A stretch of DNA of 64,000 bases, taken from contig NZ_JADKRS010000002.1 in NCBI RefSeq assembly GCF_015351075.1, positions 434,001 to 498,000 of the forward strand, written 5' to 3'. Shown piece after piece: positions 48,857 to 58,816 of this stretch; the stretch's first letter is position 1, and each line of letters starts with the position of its first letter. A program made the position numbers and the translations under genes. A model generated the notes under the pieces. It saw nothing but the letters and a program-made list of their open reading frames with translations, did not search any database and was not told the DNA's origin. The DNA comes from Clavibacter sp. VKM Ac-2873. GTDB taxonomy: Bacteria; Actinomycetota; Actinomycetes; Actinomycetales; Microbacteriaceae.

Positions 48857-50022
48857 AGGCGGTCCACTTCGGCGCCGGCAACATCGGCCGCGGCTTCGTC
48901 GGGCTGATCCTGCACGAGGCCGGCTACGAGGTCGTGTTCGCCGACGTCAACGCCGAGCTCATCGGCCACCTGGACTCCGCCGACTCCTACCGCGTCACCG
49001 AGGTCGGGCCGCACGCGCGCGATTGGACGGTGACGGGCTTCCGCGCGATCGACAGCGCGACCGACGGCGAGGCGCTCATCGCGGAGATCGCGACGGCCGA
49101 CGTCGTCACCACAGCGGTGGGCCCGGCCATCCTCCGCTTCGTCGCCCCCGCGATCGCCGCCGGCCTCCGCGCGCGTTCGGCCGACCTCGGCCCCGTCGCC
49201 GTCATGGCGTGCGAGAACGCGATCAACGCGACCGACACCCTCCGCGACGAGATCGCGAAGGCGCTCGGCGACGAGACCGACGCCCTCGGACGAGCGGTCT
49301 TCGCGAACACGGCTGTCGACCGCATCGTGCCGAACCAGGATCCCGCCGCGGGCCTCGACGTCACCGTCGAGGACTTCTCGGAGTGGGTCGTGGAGCGCGG
49401 GCCGTTCGGCGACGCCGTGCCGGCGATCCCCGGTGCCACGTTCGTCGACGACCTCGCGCCCTACATCGAGCGCAAGCTCTTCACGGTGAACACGGGCCAC
49501 GCGACCGTGGCGTACCACGGCTACGCGCGCGGCGCCGTGAGCCAGTCGGACGCGATGGCGATCCCCGAGGTCGCCGACGAGGTCCGCCAGGTGCTCGAGG
49601 AGACGAGCGCGCTGCTCGTCGCGAAGCACGGGCTCGACGAGGCCGAGCAGGCCGCGTACCGCGAGAAGAACCTCGCGCGCTTCGCCAACCAGGCGCTCGC
49701 CGACACCGTCGAGCGCGTCGGCCGCCAGCCGCTGCGCAAGCTCTCCCGCGAGGAGCGCTTCGTCGGCCCCGCGTCGCAGCTCGCCGAGCGCGGGCTGCCG
49801 CACGCGGCGCTCGTGCGCGCGATGGGGCAGGCGCTCCGCTTCGATCCCGCGGGCGACCCGCAGGCGCTCGAGCTGCAGGAGCTGCTGGCGACGGACACCG
49901 CGGCCGATCTCGTGCGCCGCGTGACGGGCCTGGACGACCAGCACCCGCTCACGGCCGACCTGGTCGCCGTCGTCGACGCCGCCCAGGCCGACCGCCGCAG
50001 CGCGCCGCGCCACCGCGCCTAG
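48853..50022 (+). CDS. mtlD: mannitol-1-phosphate 5-dehydrogenase
   Basis: A 389-residue NAD+-dependent enzyme making fructose-6-phosphate from mannitol-1-phosphate. The N-terminal Rossmann loop is [14 protein letters not shown], followed by [45 protein letters not shown] and the C-terminal helical domain are family-typical. GTG start overlapping the mtlF stop. Last gene of the locus, followed by a hairpin. Confidence 0.97.
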   Translation: MKAVHFGAGNIGRGFVGLILHEAGYEVVFADVNAELIGHLDSADSYRVTEVGPHARDWTVTGFRAIDSATDGEALIAEIATADVVTTAVGPAILRFVAPAIAAGLRARSADLGPVAVMACENAINATDTLRDEIAKALGDETDALGRAVFANTAVDRIVPNQDPAAGLDVTVEDFSEWVVERGPFGDAVPAIPGATFVDDLAPYIERKLFTVNTGHATVAYHGYARGAVSQSDAMAIPEVADEVRQVLEETSALLVAKHGLDEAEQAAYREKNLARFANQALADTVERVGRQPLRKLSREERFVGPASQLAERGLPHAALVRAMGQALRFDPAGDPQALELQELLATDTAADLVRRVTGLDDQHPLTADLVAVVDAAQADRRSAPRHRA

Positions 50023-50060
50023 ACCGCGCGACACCGGCACGACCACGGCATGCGATCCGC

Positions 50061-50090
50061 ACGGGCCGGACGGGCGACCGCCCGGCCCGT
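50061..50090 (+). terminator. hairpin after mtlD
   Basis: Nine-bp stem ACGGGCCGG / CCGGCCCGT, with an alternative inner CGGGC-GACC-GCCCG stem, 38 bp after the mtlD stop. Separates the PTS locus from infA. Confidence 0.65.
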
Positions 50091-50143
50091 CGTGCGTCCG
50101 CTAGCGCAGGATCCGCGGATCCGGACGCGACACGCGGGGAGAA

Positions 50144-50172
50144 TTGCGACACGCCCGGGGATGCCGTACTCT
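50144..50172 (+). promoter_or_regulatory. infA operon promoter (TTGCGA, 17 bp, TACTCT)
   Basis: TTGCGA (50144-50149) and TACTCT (50167-50172) with 17-bp spacing. The 14-base word GCGACACGCCCGGG (50146-50159), shared with the S10 region, lies over the -35 and spacer. TACTCT is identical to the rplM -10. Confidence 0.65.
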
Positions 50173-50278
50173 CGACCCTTGGTGCTCGGCCGCCTCCCGG
50201 CGTGCCATGGGCACCTGCGTCTCACCATGATGCGCATCCGCACGAACAGCAGACACCACCTCTAGCGACAGTGAGTAT

Positions 50279-50500
50279 ATGGCCAAGAAAGACGGCGTCA
50301 TCGAGATCGAAGGCGGAGTTGTCGAAGCTCTGCCGAACGCGATGTTCCGCGTTGAGCTGAGCAACGGGCACAAGGTCCTCGCCCACATCTCGGGCAAGAT
50401 GCGTCAGCACTACATCCGCATCCTCCCCGAGGACCGCGTGATCGTGGAGCTGAGCCCGTACGACCTCACCCGCGGCCGGATCGTCTACCGCTACAAGTAG
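50279..50500 (+). CDS. infA: translation initiation factor IF-1
   Basis: A 73-residue OB-fold factor, exact family length: [73 protein letters not shown]. First gene of the alpha operon, about 100 bases after its promoter. Confidence 0.99.
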
Positions 50501-50572
50501 GCCTGCTGCACAAGGAACGGCCCCGCATCCGCGGCGGCACGAGGCCAGCGAGAACGAAAGCAAGGAAGCATC

Positions 50573-50686
50573 ATGAAGGTCAACCCCAGCGTCAAGAGGA
50601 TCTGCGAGAAGTGCAAGGTCATCCGACGCAACGGGCGCGTGCGCGTCATCTGCGACAACCCCCGCCACAAGCAGGTCCAGGGCTAG
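50573..50686 (+). CDS. rpmJ: 50S ribosomal protein L36 (zinc-binding form)
   Basis: A 37-residue L36: [16 protein letters not shown] then [15 protein letters not shown]. Zinc ligands Cys11, Cys14, Cys27 and His32 are all present, so this is the zinc (C+) form. CAAGGAAG before the ATG. It lies between infA and rpsM as usual. Confidence 0.98.
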
Positions 50687-50840
50687 TCCGCACGACCGCA
50701 CGGCACCACCAGCACCATCTGAAGAAGAACGACAGCAGCGCCGGAAGCCGGGGTCCTGAGGGATCCGGGGGACACCATCGGTCGGAGGCCGATGCACAGG
50801 CTCTGCTGCAGACCTCCATCCATCACCAGGAGAAGCCTCA

Positions 50841-51215
50841 ATGGCACGTCTAGCAGGCGTCGACCTCCCGCGCGACAAGCGCGTCGAGATCGCACTCACG
50901 TACATCTACGGCGTCGGCCGCACCTCGAGCGTCAAGACCCTCGCGGACACCGGCATCGACAAGAACATCCGCGTCAAGGACCTGAGCGACGACCAGCTCA
51001 TCGCCCTCCGCGACTACATCGACGGGAACTTCAAGGTGGAGGGCGACCTCCGCCGCGAGGTGGCCGCCGACATCCGACGCAAGGTCGAGATCGGCAGCTA
51101 CGAGGGCATCCGCCACCGCCGCGGCCTCCCTGTCCACGGGCAGCGCACGAAGACCAACGCTCGCACCCGCAAGGGCCCGAAGCGCACCGTAGCCGGCAAG
51201 AAGAAGGCGCGCTAG
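50841..51215 (+). CDS. rpsM: 30S ribosomal protein S13
   Basis: A 124-residue S13: [30 protein letters not shown], then [34 protein letters not shown]. It forms the head bridge to the large subunit. The 154-bp spacer after rpmJ carries no gene. An AGGAGAAG ribosome site precedes the ATG. Confidence 0.99.
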   Translation: MARLAGVDLPRDKRVEIALTYIYGVGRTSSVKTLADTGIDKNIRVKDLSDDQLIALRDYIDGNFKVEGDLRREVAADIRRKVEIGSYEGIRHRRGLPVHGQRTKTNARTRKGPKRTVAGKKKAR

Positions 51216-51259
51216 GCCCTCGGCCCGCGCCTCGCCACCCGTAGACACAGGAGAATTCC

Positions 51260-51658
51260 ATGGCAGCACCCAAGTCGGCCGTTCGCAAGCCGCGCCGCAA
51301 GGACAAGAAGAACATCGCCGTGGGCCAGGCCCACATCAAGAGCACCTTCAACAACACCATCGTCTCGATCACGGACCCGACCGGTGCCGTCATCAGCTGG
51401 GCGTCCTCGGGCGTCGTCGGCTACAACGGCTCGCGCAAGTCGACGCCGTTCGCCGCGCAGCTCGCCGCCGAGTCGGCCGCCCGCCAGGCGCAGGAGCACG
51501 GCATGAAGAAGGTCGACGTGTTCGTCAAGGGACCCGGCTCCGGCCGTGAGACCGCGATCCGCTCGCTCCAGGCCGCCGGCCTCGAGGTGGGCTCGATCAA
51601 CGACGTCACCCCGCAGGCGCACAACGGCTGCCGCCCGCCCAAGCGCCGCCGCGTCTAG
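51260..51658 (+). CDS. rpsK: 30S ribosomal protein S11
   Basis: A 132-residue S11: [109 protein letters not shown]. Canonical platform protein. GGAGAA before the ATG. No rpsD follows, unlike in E. coli. Confidence 0.99.
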
Positions 51659-51819
51659 CTCGCGCTGATCGGCCGCTGCCGTCCCGCTCCACGAGGAGGG
51701 GACGGCGTCGGCCGATCCGCCGTGTGTCCGATCGACCAATTCACTACCCGCCCGGGCCGCCACCCGGGGGGCATCGCAGGCGTCATATAGCGGACGCCTC
51801 GCCGAAAGGAAACAACACA

Positions 51820-52815
51820 GTGCTCATTGCGCAGCGCCCCACCCTCACCGAGGAGTCCATCTCGGAGTTCCGCTCGCGGTTCGTCATCGAGCCGCTCGAG
51901 CCCGGCTTCGGCTACACGCTCGGCAACTCGCTCCGCCGCACGCTCCTCTCGTCCATCCCCGGCGCGGCCGTCACCAGCATCCGGATCGACGGCGTGCTGC
52001 ACGAGTTCAGCACCGTCCCCGGCGTGAAGGAGGACGTGACCGAGATCATCCTCAACATCAAGGGCCTCGTCGTCTCCAGCGAGCACGACGAGCCGATCAC
52101 GGCGTACCTGCGCAAGCAGGGTGCCGGCCAGGTCACGGCCGCCGACATCTCGGCTCCGGCCGGCGTCGAGATCCACAACCCCGAGCTCGTCATCGCCACG
52201 CTCAACGAGAAGGCGAAGTTCGAGCTCGAGCTCACGATCGAGCGCGGCCGCGGCTACGTCTCGGCGACCCAGAACCGCAGCGAGTTCAGCGAGGCCGGCC
52301 AGATCCCGGTCGACTCGATCTACTCGCCCGTGCTCAAGGTCACCTACCGCGTCGAGGCCACCCGTGCCGGCGAGCGCACCGACTTCGACCGCCTCGTGGT
52401 CGACGTCGAGACCAAGTCGGCCATCACGCCGCGCGACGCGATCGCATCCGCCGGTCGCACGCTCACCGAGCTGTTCGGCCTGGCGCGCGAGCTCAACTCG
52501 GCCGCCGAGGGCATCGAGATCGGCCCCGCGCCGGTCGACGCCGTCCTCAGCTCCGAGCTGTCGATGCCCATCGAGGACCTCGACCTCTCGGTCCGGTCGT
52601 ACAACTGCCTCAAGCGCGAGGGCATCAACAACGTCAGCGAGCTCGTCGCCCTCTCGGAGACGCAGCTCATGAACATCCGCAACTTCGGACAGAAGTCGGT
52701 GGATGAGGTCAAGGACAAGCTGGTCGAGCTCGGTCTGTCGCTGAAGGACGCCGTCCCCGGCTTCGACGGCGCGCACTACTACAGCTACGACGAGGACGAG
52801 ACCACCACCAACTGA
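51820..52815 (+). CDS. rpoA: DNA-directed RNA polymerase subunit alpha
   Basis: A 331-residue alpha. The N-terminal dimer domain has [39 protein letters not shown], and the C-terminal domain, which contacts UP elements and activators, has [54 protein letters not shown] 51820 follows AAAGGA by nine bases; an upstream in-frame ATG would add 32 unrelated residues. The 161-bp spacer after rpsK holds a weak CCCGGG hairpin. Confidence 0.99.
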   Translation: MLIAQRPTLTEESISEFRSRFVIEPLEPGFGYTLGNSLRRTLLSSIPGAAVTSIRIDGVLHEFSTVPGVKEDVTEIILNIKGLVVSSEHDEPITAYLRKQGAGQVTAADISAPAGVEIHNPELVIATLNEKAKFELELTIERGRGYVSATQNRSEFSEAGQIPVDSIYSPVLKVTYRVEATRAGERTDFDRLVVDVETKSAITPRDAIASAGRTLTELFGLARELNSAAEGIEIGPAPVDAVLSSELSMPIEDLDLSVRSYNCLKREGINNVSELVALSETQLMNIRNFGQKSVDEVKDKLVELGLSLKDAVPGFDGAHYYSYDEDETTTN

Positions 52816-52867
52816 TCCGTCCGGCCTCGGCCGTACGCCTTCTTTCGACACTTACGGAGACAAGACC

Positions 52868-53425
52868 ATGCCCAAGCCCACCAAGGGTCCCCGCCTCGGA
52901 GGCGGCCCGGCGCACGAGCGCCTCATGCTCGCGAACCTGGCCCAGAGCCTCTTCGAGCACAAGTCCATCAAGACGACCGAGACGAAGGCCAAGCGCCTGC
53001 GTCCCGTCGCCGAGCGCCTCGTGACGTTCGCCAAGCGCGGCGACCTGCACGCCCGCCGCCGCGTCATGGGCATCATCCCCTCGAAGAGCGTCGTGCACGA
53101 GCTCTTCACGGAGATCGCGCCCCTCGTCGCCGAGCGCGACGGCGGCTACACCCGCATCACGAAGCTCGGCTTCCGCAAGGGCGACAACGCCCCCATGGTG
53201 CAGATCGAGCTCGTGCTCGAGCCCGTGACCCCGAAGGTGCGCGCCTCGCGCACCTCCACCGCGACGGCTCCGGCCGCCGCGGCCCCGGTCGCCGAGGCCG
53301 AGGAGACCGAGGTCCCCGTCGAGGAGACCGACGCCGTCGAGCACACCGACGAGACCCCCGCGGAGACGACCGATGAGGCCGCCGCCGAGGTCGAGGCCGA
53401 CGCCGCGGAGAAGTCCGACAAGTAG
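52868..53425 (+). CDS. rplQ: 50S ribosomal protein L17, with acidic C-terminal extension
   Basis: A 185-residue L17. Residues 1-118 are canonical: [67 protein letters not shown], ending [14 protein letters not shown]. The last 60 residues are Ala/Glu/Thr/Asp-rich and disordered ([20 protein letters not shown]). A clear ribosome site is weak (GGAGA). A strong terminator follows. Confidence 0.98.
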   Translation: MPKPTKGPRLGGGPAHERLMLANLAQSLFEHKSIKTTETKAKRLRPVAERLVTFAKRGDLHARRRVMGIIPSKSVVHELFTEIAPLVAERDGGYTRITKLGFRKGDNAPMVQIELVLEPVTPKVRASRTSTATAPAAAAPVAEAEETEVPVEETDAVEHTDETPAETTDEAAAEVEADAAEKSDK

Positions 53426-53447
53426 CAGCCGCACCACCGCATCACCC

Positions 53448-53484
53448 CGAGAGCCCCCGCCGCCCTGCGCGTCGGGGGCTCTCG
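53448..53484 (+). terminator. alpha operon terminator after rplQ
   Basis: Perfect 12-bp stem CGAGAGCCCCCG / CGGGGGCTCTCG with a 13-base loop, 22 bp past the rplQ stop. Confidence 0.85.
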
Positions 53485-53522
53485 TGCGTCCGGGCACCCC
53501 CCGCCCGTCCGCACCTCCCCGG

Positions 53523-53528
53523 TACCCT
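53523..53528 (+). promoter_or_regulatory. -10 hexamer TACCCT of the GNAT gene
   Basis: TACCCT, six bases before the ATG at 53535. The GGGGGG spacer abuts the ATG, too close for a normal ribosome site. Confidence 0.5.
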
Positions 53529-53534
53529 GGGGGG

Positions 53535-54623
53535 ATGACCGACAGCAGCACGACCATGCCGGACGCCCCCTCCTCCGCGCCGATCCCGCTCCCCGAGGGG
53601 CCCGAGGGGATCACCTGGCGCCCCATCTCCCCTGGCGACGTCGACGCGCTCGTCGAGCTCATGAGCGTGGTGGCCGACGCCGACCACCCCGACCACCGCG
53701 CCACGCGCGAGGAGATCGAGATGGCGCAGGGCTTCTCCTTCGTCGACCTCGCGCGCGACACGATCGTGGCGGTCGACGCCGACGGGCGACTCGTGGCCGA
53801 GGGCGTCGCCGTCGTCAAGCCGGATGACGAGACCGTCGTCCGCGCGAACGTGTCCGGCTCCGTCCGTCCCGAGGTCCGGCGGCGCGGCATCGGCGGGCGG
53901 CTGCTCGACTGGCAGATCGCGCGCGCGACGCGGTCGCTGACCGTGGCGCAGCCGGCCCCGCACATCACGGAGCCGGTGCCGACGCGCATGGGCGCGGACG
54001 TGCAGGTCGACTCCGCGGGCGCCGTCGCCCTGCTGGAGTCGCGCGGGTTCACCCCGAGCCGCTACTTCATCGAGATGCACCGCGACCTCGCGCAGGACCT
54101 CCCCGACGTGCCCGTGCCGGAGGGCCTCCGCCTGATCCCCGTCACGCGCGAGTGGTGGGAGCGCGCGCGCCTCGCCAAGAACGAGGTGTTCCGCGACCAC
54201 TGGGGATCCGAGCCCGTCAGCGTCGAGCGCTGGGAGGCCTTCCTGTCGCTGCCGACCGCGCGCGACGACCTCTCCGTGATCGCCGTCACGGGCGACGGCG
54301 AGGACGCGGTCGTGGCCGGGTTCGCGATGGCCGAGGTCACGCCGGAGAACTGGGAGGCGGCGGGCTACAGCTCCGCGTACGTCGCCCTCGTCGGCGTGCG
54401 CCGCGAGTTCCGCGGCCGCGGCCTCGCGCAGGCGATCCTCTCCGCCGCCCTCGCGGGCTTCCGCGCGGAGGGCGTCCTGCGCGCCGTGCTCGACGTCGAC
54501 TCCGACAGCCCCACGGGCGCGCTCGGCCTGTACGAGCACCTCGGCTTCACGCAGGCGAGCCGCTCGGCCGTCTACGAGCGCGAGGTCGGCATGACGCCGC
54601 CGCGGGGATCCGCCGCCCGATGA
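53535..54623 (+). CDS. double GNAT-domain acetyltransferase (mycothiol synthase-like)
   Basis: A 362-residue protein with two GNAT folds. The first (about 25-160) has VSGSVRPEVRRRGIGGRLLDW, an intact acetyl-CoA loop R-R-x-G-I-G. The second (about 195-350) has LVGVRREFRGRGLAQAILSAAL and LDVDSDSPTGALGLYEHLGFTQA, also intact. The two-domain layout is like mycothiol synthase MshD, which acetylates Cys-GlcN-Ins, but other actinobacterial paralogues share it, so the substrate is not assigned. Its stop overlaps the truA start. TACCCT six bases before the ATG suggests a leaderless transcript. Confidence 0.85.
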   Translation: MTDSSTTMPDAPSSAPIPLPEGPEGITWRPISPGDVDALVELMSVVADADHPDHRATREEIEMAQGFSFVDLARDTIVAVDADGRLVAEGVAVVKPDDETVVRANVSGSVRPEVRRRGIGGRLLDWQIARATRSLTVAQPAPHITEPVPTRMGADVQVDSAGAVALLESRGFTPSRYFIEMHRDLAQDLPDVPVPEGLRLIPVTREWWERARLAKNEVFRDHWGSEPVSVERWEAFLSLPTARDDLSVIAVTGDGEDAVVAGFAMAEVTPENWEAAGYSSAYVALVGVRREFRGRGLAQAILSAALAGFRAEGVLRAVLDVDSDSPTGALGLYEHLGFTQASRSAVYEREVGMTPPRGSAAR

Positions 54624-55624
54624 GCGCGGATGCCGGAGCGGGGGACGCCGGCGCGCGCCTCCGCCTCGACATCGCCTACGACGGCACGCGGTTCGCCGGC
54701 TGGGCGAAGCAGCCCGGGCTGCGCACCGTGCAGGGCGCGCTCGAGGACGCGCTGGCGCAGCTGCTCGCGCGGACGCCGCCGGCGCCGACGCTCGTCGTCG
54801 CCGGGCGGACCGATGCGGGCGTCCACGCCACCGGGCAGGTCGCGCACCTCGACCTCACGGACGCGCAGATCGCGTCCCTCGACCGGCCGTCGCGGGGTCG
54901 CGCGGTCGCGGCGGACGCGGGGGAGGGGCGGCACATCCCCTCGGCCGAGCGCGCCGCGGCGGCCCTCGCGCGCCGGATGAACGGCGTGCTCGGCGCCAGA
55001 TCCGACGTCGTGGTGCTCGCCTGCGCCCCCGCGCCCGACGGGTTCGACGCCCGCTTCTCCGCGACCTGGCGCGCGTACCGGTACCGGATCTCCGACGCCG
55101 CCGGTCCCCGCGACCCGCTGCAGCGGCACCGCACCGTCGAGATCCCGGTCGCGCTCGACGCGGTGGTGCTGCAGCAGGCGGCCGACGCCCTCCTCGGCCT
55201 CCACGACTTCGCCGCGTACTGCAAGCCGCGCGAGGGGGCGTCGACCATCCGCACGCTGCAGGAGCTGACCTGGACCCGCACGGCCGATGGTGCGCTCGAG
55301 GCCGCGGTGCGGGCGGACGCGTTCTGCCACAGCATGGTGCGCGCTCTCGTGGGCGCGTGCGTCGCGGCGGCGTCCGGACGCGTCGGCGTCGCGCGGCTCC
55401 GCGAGCTGCTGGAGCTCCGCGAGCGGACGAGCGAGTTCGCCGTGATGCCCGCGCGCGGGCTGGTGCTCGAGCGGGTCGGCTACCCGCCCGACGCGGAGCT
55501 CCGGGCGCGGAACGAGATCACCCGGAACCGTCGCGCGGCGCACGAGGTGGATCCCGTCGTCGAGGGCGCGGCGACGGCCGCCCGCGACCTGGCCCGCCTC
55601 CTCGACACGCCCGGGATTGCCTGA
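54620..55624 (+). CDS. truA: tRNA pseudouridine(38-40) synthase
   Basis: A 334-residue TruA, about 60 longer than E. coli. It makes pseudouridine in the tRNA anticodon stem. The catalytic Asp65 is in [26 protein letters not shown]-like start is [25 protein letters not shown]. An insertion of about 25 residues follows residue 85 ([20 protein letters not shown]). The CDS end contains the rplM promoter -35 and its 13-base word. ATG overlaps the GNAT stop. Confidence 0.95.
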   Translation: MSADAGAGDAGARLRLDIAYDGTRFAGWAKQPGLRTVQGALEDALAQLLARTPPAPTLVVAGRTDAGVHATGQVAHLDLTDAQIASLDRPSRGRAVAADAGEGRHIPSAERAAAALARRMNGVLGARSDVVVLACAPAPDGFDARFSATWRAYRYRISDAAGPRDPLQRHRTVEIPVALDAVVLQQAADALLGLHDFAAYCKPREGASTIRTLQELTWTRTADGALEAAVRADAFCHSMVRALVGACVAAASGRVGVARLRELLELRERTSEFAVMPARGLVLERVGYPPDAELRARNEITRNRRAAHEVDPVVEGAATAARDLARLLDTPGIA

Positions 55625-55645
55625 TCGCCCGGGATCGCGTACTCT
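55603..55645 (+). promoter_or_regulatory. rplM-rpsI promoter (TTGCCT, 17 bp, TACTCT) with upstream word CGACACGCCCGGG
   Basis: TTGCCT (55617-55622) and TACTCT (55640-55645), 17 bp apart. The word CGACACGCCCGGG (55603-55615) ends one base before the -35, inside truA. A second CGCCCGGG lies in the spacer (55626-55633). Confidence 0.65.
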
Positions 55646-55775
55646 GAACCGGTTGTCTGCACGTCAGCGTGCGGCGACGTACAAGGTTGAGCCCTCCACC
55701 GGATGCGTTCTCGTCAGAACGCCCACGGAGCGGGATCCACGACCATCTCACCTCGAAAAGAAGGCAGTCAGATCA

Positions 55776-56222
55776 ATGACGCGCACCTATTCCCCCAAGG
55801 CCAGTGAGGTCCAGCACGACTGGGTCGTCATCGACGCCACGGACATCGTCCTCGGCCGTCTCGCCAGCCACGCCGCCGCGCTCCTGCGCGGCAAGCACAA
55901 GGCCACGTTCGCCCCCCACATGGACATGGGCGACTTCGTGATCATCGTCAACGCCGAGAAGGTGGCGCTCACGGGCCAGAAGCTCGAGAAGAAGCTGGCC
56001 TACCGCCACTCCGGCTACCCGGGCGGCCTCACGGCCACCACCTACGTCGAGATGCTCGAGAAGCACCCCACGCGCGCGGTCGAGAAGGCCATCCGCGGCA
56101 TGCTGCCGAAGAACTCGCTGGGTGCGGCTCAGCTGAAGAAGCTCAAGGTCTACGCGGGCCCCGAGCACCCCCACGCTGCTCAGCAGCCCACCCCGTACAC
56201 CCTCGGCCAGGTCGCTCAGTAG
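55776..56222 (+). CDS. rplM: 50S ribosomal protein L13
   Basis: A 148-residue L13: [85 protein letters not shown] and [39 protein letters not shown]. It organises early 23S assembly. Start at the ATG (55776) after AAGAAGG; upstream in-frame codons belong to the leader. Confidence 0.99.
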   Translation: MTRTYSPKASEVQHDWVVIDATDIVLGRLASHAAALLRGKHKATFAPHMDMGDFVIIVNAEKVALTGQKLEKKLAYRHSGYPGGLTATTYVEMLEKHPTRAVEKAIRGMLPKNSLGAAQLKKLKVYAGPEHPHAAQQPTPYTLGQVAQ

Positions 56223-56272
56223 CTCCGGCTGCCGACAGCGACGACCAAAGACCTCAGAAGGAATCGAACCCA

Positions 56273-56758
56273 GTGGCTCAGATCTCAGACTCCCTCGACG
56301 TGGCTCCCGAGAGCTTCTCGACCGAGACCCCGAACGAGGAGGCCCCCAAGGCCCCCCGCGCGGTCCTCAACGTGTCCGGCGGCGCCGTAGGACGACGCAA
56401 GCAGGCCATCGCCCGCGTGCGCCTCGTCCCCGGCTCCGGCTCGATCACGGTCAACGGCCGTGAGTTCGCGGACTACTTCCCCAACAAGCTGCACCAGCAG
56501 CTCGTGAACGACCCGTTCAAGGTGCTCGACCTCCTCGGCAGCTACGACGTCGTCGCGCGCATCTCCGGTGGTGGCCCCTCCGGCCAGGCCGGTGCCCTGC
56601 GCCTCGGCATCTCCCGCGCGCTCAACGAGATCGACGAGGAGAACAACCGCGCCGTGCTGAAGAAGAACGGCTTCCTCAGCCGCGACGCGCGCGTCAAGGA
56701 GCGCAAGAAGGCCGGACTCAAGAAGGCCCGCAAGGCGCCCCAGTTCTCGAAGCGCTAA
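56273..56758 (+). CDS. rpsI: 30S ribosomal protein S9, with N-terminal extension
   Basis: A 161-residue S9. The core starts near residue 35 ([32 protein letters not shown]) and ends with the tRNA-touching tail [25 protein letters not shown]. The first 33 residues are acidic and disordered ([19 protein letters not shown]), absent in E. coli. GTG start after GAAGGAA. Confidence 0.99.
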   Translation: MAQISDSLDVAPESFSTETPNEEAPKAPRAVLNVSGGAVGRRKQAIARVRLVPGSGSITVNGREFADYFPNKLHQQLVNDPFKVLDLLGSYDVVARISGGGPSGQAGALRLGISRALNEIDEENNRAVLKKNGFLSRDARVKERKKAGLKKARKAPQFSKR

Positions 56759-56780
56759 GGCGCTCGGGCACCCGGCAGCC

Positions 56781-58130
56781 ATGCCCCGGCTCTTCGGCAC
56801 GGACGGCGTCCGCGGACTCGCCAACGGCGAGACCATCACCGCGGACCTCGCCCTGCGCCTGGCCCAGGCCGCCGCGCACGTGCTCGGCCAGGACGCCCGG
56901 GATGCCGGGCGACGACCCACCGCGGTCGTCGCCCGGGATCCCCGGGTGTCCGGCGAGTTCATCGCGGCCGCCGTGGCCGCCGGCCTGGCGAGCTCCGGCG
57001 TCGACGTGTTCGACGCCGGGGTCATCCCCACGCCGGCCACGGCCTACCTCATCGCGGACTTCGACGCCGACTTCGGCGTCATGATCTCCGCGTCGCACAA
57101 CCCCGCTCCCGACAACGGGATCAAGTTCTTCGCCGCAGGCGGACGGAAGCTCGCCGACGAGCTCGAGGACCGCATCGAGGCGCAGCTGAGCCAGCCCGTC
57201 CTGCTCCCCACGGGAGCCGACGTCGGCCGCATCCGCCGCTTCGCCGACGCCGAGGACCGCTACGTCCTCCACCTGCTCGGCACGCTGCAGCACCGGCTCG
57301 ACGGGATCCACGTGGTCCTCGACTGCGCGCACGGCGCCGCCGCGGGCATCAGCCCCGAGGTCTTCACCGACGCGGGCGCGCGCGTCACCGTCATCGGCAA
57401 CGACCCGGACGGCATGAACATCAACGACCGGGTCGGGTCCACGCACCTCGACCTGCTGGCCGAGGCCGTCCTCGCGCACGGCGCCGACGTCGGCATCGCG
57501 CACGACGGCGACGCCGACCGCTGCCTCGCGGTCGACCACACCGGCCGGATCATCGACGGCGACCAGATCATGGCCGTCCTCGCGCTCTCCATGGCGCGCC
57601 GCGGCCTGCTGGCCGATCGCACGCTCGTGGCGACCGTCATGAGCAACCTGGGCCTCCGCATCGCGATGGCCGAGAACGACGTCACCGTGCTGCAGACGCG
57701 CGTCGGCGACCGCTACGTGCTCGAGGCCATGAACGAGGGCGGCTACTCCCTCGGCGGCGAGCAGTCGGGGCACCTCGTCATCGCGGAGCACGCGACGACG
57801 GGCGACGGGATCCTCACGGGCATCCAGCTGCTCGGCGAGATGGCCGCGACCGGCAAGAGCCTGCACGAGCTCGCCTCGGTCATGACCGTCTACCCGCAGG
57901 TCATGATCAACGTGCGCGGCGTCGACCGCGATCGGGTGGGCGACGACGCCGAGCTGAACGCCGCCGTCGCGCGCGCCGAGGCCGAGCTGGGCGACACGGG
58001 CCGGATCCTCATGCGGGCGTCGGGCACCGAGCCGATGATCCGCGTGATGGTGGAGGCCGCCGACCAGGCGACCGCCGAGCGGCACGCGCAGGAGCTGGCC
58101 GCCCTCGTCACGGAGCGCCTGGCGATCTAG
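56781..58130 (+). CDS. glmM: phosphoglucosamine mutase
   Basis: A 449-residue enzyme turning glucosamine-6-phosphate into glucosamine-1-phosphate for UDP-GlcNAc. The phosphoserine loop [17 protein letters not shown] has catalytic Ser105; the Mg2+ loop is AHDGDADRC; the sugar loop GGEQSGHLV and the phosphate loop [12 protein letters not shown] are intact. It begins 22 bp after rpsI and probably shares its transcript. Confidence 0.98.
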   Translation: MPRLFGTDGVRGLANGETITADLALRLAQAAAHVLGQDARDAGRRPTAVVARDPRVSGEFIAAAVAAGLASSGVDVFDAGVIPTPATAYLIADFDADFGVMISASHNPAPDNGIKFFAAGGRKLADELEDRIEAQLSQPVLLPTGADVGRIRRFADAEDRYVLHLLGTLQHRLDGIHVVLDCAHGAAAGISPEVFTDAGARVTVIGNDPDGMNINDRVGSTHLDLLAEAVLAHGADVGIAHDGDADRCLAVDHTGRIIDGDQIMAVLALSMARRGLLADRTLVATVMSNLGLRIAMAENDVTVLQTRVGDRYVLEAMNEGGYSLGGEQSGHLVIAEHATTGDGILTGIQLLGEMAATGKSLHELASVMTVYPQVMINVRGVDRDRVGDDAELNAAVARAEAELGDTGRILMRASGTEPMIRVMVEAADQATAERHAQELAALVTERLAI

Positions 58131-58246
58131 CCGGCCCGCGCCAGGGCGCTCCCTTCAGGAGTCGCTGTGGAGGAGATCGTCGGGGCATCCCGGCCTCCCC
58201 CACCATGTCCTCATCAGCAATTGAGGAGGGCCATCCCCTGAAGATC

Positions 58247-58816
58247 ATGAAGCGCTCGGTGCGAAGCGTGATTCTCGTAGCCGTAGTCATTGCGGCCGCA
58301 AGTCCGTCTCCGGCGTTCGCCGACGCATCAGGGCGCGCACAGGACGTCAACGTCGTTCGGATATGCGCGGGTCAAGCCATCGATCTCGATGATGCGAATG
58401 GCTTGCCGCTCCCGGTCGAGCGGCAGCAGAGCCTTCGGGACCATGCGGAGTTCCGCTGTGCTCATCCTGAGCTGGCGTCCCGGGGCAGTAGCTCGACAGC
58501 CTCGTCGCCCGAGGTCGTGCACGTGGACTCAGACGGCTATTATCCGGTGGCGAATCTCGACATTCAGCCGGGTCAGGTCACTTGGCTGGCGACAGTCGGT
58601 GGAATGCCGGTCGGCCCGTATAAGACGCTGTCCTGCGAATGGCGTATCGACAACGGAGCTTGGCAAGACTGTGGAACGGCGTCGGGGTCCGGCAGCGGAC
58701 TGCGAACCCGCACGAATCAGTATTGCCCTTTCCCGGGCCTCCTGTTCGAAGTGGAGGCGTTTCTTCACGTGAACGGCGTGGATTACTTTGACAATGCGGA
58801 CGGGATAACGCAATGA
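58247..58816 (+). CDS. putative secreted protein of unknown function
   Basis: A 189-residue protein, not recognised. MKRSVRSVILVAVVIAAASPSPAFADAS is a clear signal peptide with an AFA-D cleavage site. The mature part has five cysteines (ICAG, FRCAH, LSCEW, QDCG, QYCPF) that could form disulfides and looks beta-rich; it contains VVHVDSDGYYPVANLDIQPGQVTW. A GAGGAGGG sits 16 bases before this ATG, so a nearer non-ATG start (CTG 58238) or the upstream ATG 58205 cannot be excluded. Codon use (TAT, ATT, AAT, CGT) differs from neighbours, suggesting recent acquisition. It overlaps the next gene (ATGA). Confidence 0.7.
   Translation: MKRSVRSVILVAVVIAAASPSPAFADASGRAQDVNVVRICAGQAIDLDDANGLPLPVERQQSLRDHAEFRCAHPELASRGSSSTASSPEVVHVDSDGYYPVANLDIQPGQVTWLATVGGMPVGPYKTLSCEWRIDNGAWQDCGTASGSGSGLRTRTNQYCPFPGLLFEVEAFLHVNGVDYFDNADGITQ

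Noticed and set aside
51659-51819. Promoter for rpoA in the rpsK-rpoA spacer
   Set aside because: TATA-like CATATAGC is present but no -35 at suitable spacing; rpoA is more simply read from the infA promoter.
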